DNA from: Limnohabitans sp. 2KL-1
GTDB lineage: Bacteria > Pseudomonadota > Gammaproteobacteria > Burkholderiales > Burkholderiaceae_C
Length of the DNA stretch: 64,000 bases
Assembly (NCBI RefSeq): GCF_003063435.1
Contig: NZ_NESL01000013.1
Span: forward strand, 1-64,000
Direction: 5' to 3'
Positions 62,401 through 64,000 of the stretch are shown here, one piece after another. The notes below the pieces were generated by a model, which made no database searches, was not told where the DNA came from, and saw nothing but the letters and a program-made list of their open reading frames with translations. A program made the translations under genes and the position numbers. The stretch's first letter is position 1, and every line of letters begins with the position of its first letter.

Positions 62401-63786
62401 ATGAACAAAACAAAAACACGATCCTCTCTTGCGCACATGCTGGCCAGCATGGGCCCGCGTTTTTTGCCTTTTGCGGACGCCGCCAGCGATGATTTGCCGC
62501 TGTCGCGTCTGCTGCGCTTGTCGCTGTTTCAAATTTCTGTCGGCATGGCCATGGTCATGCTGGTGGGCACCCTCAACCGCGTGATGATCGTCGAGCTGCA
62601 AGTGCCCGCCACGCTGGTGTCCTTGATGGTGGCTCTGCCTTTGCTCGTGGCACCGTTTCGGGCGCTGATTGGTTTTCGCTCGGACAACCACCGCTCGCAA
62701 CTGGGCTGGCGGCGTGTGCCCTACATCTGGATGGGCAGCTTGCTGCAGTTCGGTGGTTTTTCCATCATGCCTTTTGCGCTGTTGGTGCTGGCCGGTGCCG
62801 GCCAAGCCAGCCAGGCCCCCAGTTGGGTGGGGTTGGTGGGTGCTGCAGGGGCCTTCGTGCTGGTGGGCATCGGCATGCACACCGTGCAAACCGCCGGTCT
62901 CGCGTTGGCCACCGACTTGGCACCACCCGAGCGTCAGCCCCAGGTTGTGGGCCTCATGTATGTGATGCAGCTGGTCGGCATGATCGGCAGCGCCCTGATG
63001 CTGGGCCACTTGCTGCGCGAGTACAGCCCCGGTCAACTGATCCGCGTGGTGCAGGCCGTGGCGGTGATGACGCTGGTTCTGAACGTGATCGCCCTGTGGA
63101 AGCAAGAGCCGCGCAGCCGCATGCGCAAACCCGGCATGCCCATCGAACACACTTTCGCACAAGCCTGGCAACTCTTTTGCCAAGGCCCGAACACCCTGCG
63201 GCGCTTGATGGCTGTGGGCCTGGGCACCATGGCCTTCACCATGGAAGACGTTTTGCTGGAGCCGTATGGCGGCGAGATCTTGAGCATGAGCGTGTCCACC
63301 ACCACTTTGCTCACGGCGAACCTGGCCTTGGGTGGTCTTATCGGTTTTGCCTGGGCATCGCGTGTGCTCAGCCGCGGCGCTGACGCTTACCGCATGGCCA
63401 GCTGGGGTGCCTGGGTGGGCGTGCCCGCGTTTGCGGCGGTGATCGCCTCTGGCCCCTTGGGCTCTGCGCCCTTGTTTGCCTTGGGTATTTTTCTGATCGG
63501 CCTGGGCGGCGGATTGTTTGCCCACGGCACCCTGACCGCCACCATGCAAATGGCCCCACCCGAGCAAACCGGCCTGGCCATGGGCGCCTGGGGCGCGGTG
63601 CAGGCCAGTGCGGCAGGCGTGGGCATGGCGCTGGGCGGCATGGTGCGCGACGGCGTAGCGCTGGGCAGCAGCTCGGTCATGGGCTACTCGGTCGTTTACG
63701 GCCTCGAAATCTTGTTGCTGGGGCTGACCCTGTGGGCCATGGGACCTTTGATGCGGCCTGTACGCGCTTCGGCCATCTCTGCATAA
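62401..63786 (+). CDS. pucC: PucC/BCH2-family antenna assembly transporter
   Basis: 461-aa membrane protein with about 12 helices, of the PucC/LhaA branch of the major facilitator fold, needed for LH2 assembly. The family opening RLSLFQISVGMAMVMLVGTL and MIVELQVPATLVSLMVALPL are clear. The start at 62401 leaves only the terminator hairpin before it, so an internal start at 62437 or 62449 is possible. It is followed 48 bp later by a very short gene. Confidence 0.92.
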   Translation: MNKTKTRSSLAHMLASMGPRFLPFADAASDDLPLSRLLRLSLFQISVGMAMVMLVGTLNRVMIVELQVPATLVSLMVALPLLVAPFRALIGFRSDNHRSQLGWRRVPYIWMGSLLQFGGFSIMPFALLVLAGAGQASQAPSWVGLVGAAGAFVLVGIGMHTVQTAGLALATDLAPPERQPQVVGLMYVMQLVGMIGSALMLGHLLREYSPGQLIRVVQAVAVMTLVLNVIALWKQEPRSRMRKPGMPIEHTFAQAWQLFCQGPNTLRRLMAVGLGTMAFTMEDVLLEPYGGEILSMSVSTTTLLTANLALGGLIGFAWASRVLSRGADAYRMASWGAWVGVPAFAAVIASGPLGSAPLFALGIFLIGLGGGLFAHGTLTATMQMAPPEQTGLAMGAWGAVQASAAGVGMALGGMVRDGVALGSSSVMGYSVVYGLEILLLGLTLWAMGPLMRPVRASAISA

Positions 63787-63834
63787 TCTAAACAGCTTTT
63801 TTTCAACCACCCACTCACCACCGAAGGAAAAACC

Positions 63835-63930
63835 ATGGAAACCAAACACATCCTCATCATCATGTTCGTGGTTTTTGGCCTGTTCATGCTGGCCAACTGG
63901 TTCAACCGCCCCAAAGGTCCGCGCAAGTGA
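63835..63930 (+). CDS. 31-aa single-helix membrane peptide after pucC
   Basis: Tiny gene with a good ribosome site (AAGGAA, 63824-63829). The product METKHILIIMFVVFGLFMLA continues NWFNRPKGPRK: a hydrophobic helix (residues 5-22) and a basic tail. It has no His after the helix start apart from His5, so it is not an antenna chain. Position after pucC suggests an antenna- or assembly-linked micropeptide. I know no family for it. Confidence 0.6.
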   Translation: METKHILIIMFVVFGLFMLANWFNRPKGPRK

Positions 63931-63941
63931 CGCTGGCTTGA

Positions 63942-64000
63942 TCAAGTCAGGTAAAGGGTGGCCACTGCCGCCGCGCCCAAAGAAAAAGCCGCTGTGAAGC
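63942..64000 (-). CDS. Possible C-terminus of a convergent gene, cut by window end
   Basis: The minus strand reads an open frame FTAAFSLGAAAVATLYLT ending at TGA (63942-63944). It is hydrophobic, as for a membrane protein end. Too short to identify, and it may be chance. Confidence 0.3.
   Translation of the reverse strand, partial: FTAAFSLGAAAVATLYLT

Noticed and set aside
62290..63945. 551-aa open frame on the minus strand
   Set aside because: Antisense to pucC; His/Gln-rich mirror frame with no motif.

Overview
The window looks like a freshwater betaproteobacterium of the Comamonadaceae type (Limnohabitans/Rhodoferax-like) that is an aerobic anoxygenic phototroph. The reasons are the GC-rich coding, the many orphan TctC/Bug binding proteins, the Liv-type ABC importer, a class I PHA synthase, and above all a large photosynthesis gene cluster. 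No rRNA, tRNA, CRISPR array or IS element was seen.

Layout. 0.1-4.0 kb (minus strand): a damaged type I restriction-modification pair (hsdM with a 5' frameshift, hsdS cut short), then a hipBA toxin-antitoxin operon with a three-site operator array. 4.06-4.2 kb: a decayed remnant of an EamA transporter whose intact paralogue lies at 34.8 kb. 4.3-27.0 kb: a catabolic island with a Baeyer-Villiger-type monooxygenase, IclR and TetR regulators, enoyl-CoA hydratase, paired acyl-CoA dehydrogenases, ADP-forming and AMP-forming acyl-CoA synthetases, an SMP-30-type lactonase, two SDRs, a complete LivGFHM-K importer, an alkylsulfatase-like metallo-beta-lactamase protein and two TctC proteins. Five promoters in this island carry the same TetR-like palindrome in or beside the -35/-10 spacer. 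One coherent reading is ester or alcohol to ketone to lactone to hydroxy acid to acyl-CoA to beta-oxidation.

27.3-34.6 kb: a phthalate-type degradation cluster (4,5-dioxygenase oxygenase and reductase, dihydrodiol dehydrogenase, 4,5-dihydroxyphthalate decarboxylase) with a MarR regulator, a TctC protein, a TauE/SafE carrier and a hemerythrin. Two similar operator-like sites lie at its two promoters. 34.7-47.4 kb: mixed chromosomal genes, including two photolyase/cryptochrome genes, an Rrf2 regulator, PHA synthase and an MsbA-like ABC exporter.

47.5-64 kb: photosynthesis cluster, all on the plus strand: crtE-crtF-bchC-bchX-bchY-bchZ-pufB-(74-aa ORF)-pufA-pufL-pufM-pufC-crtA-crtD-crtC-pucB-pucA-pucC-(31-aa ORF). 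PpsR/CrtJ-type TGT-N12-ACA sites sit before crtE and bchC. The genes encode bacteriochlorophyll a steps (chlorophyllide reductase and BchC), the reaction centre with a tetraheme cytochrome, LH1, an LH2 whose alpha chain has Phe44-Leu45 (the B800-820-type signature), and the spheroidene/spheroidenone branch. The most unusual items are a His-less, single-helix 74-aa protein between pufB and pufA, and a 31-aa single-helix peptide after pucC.
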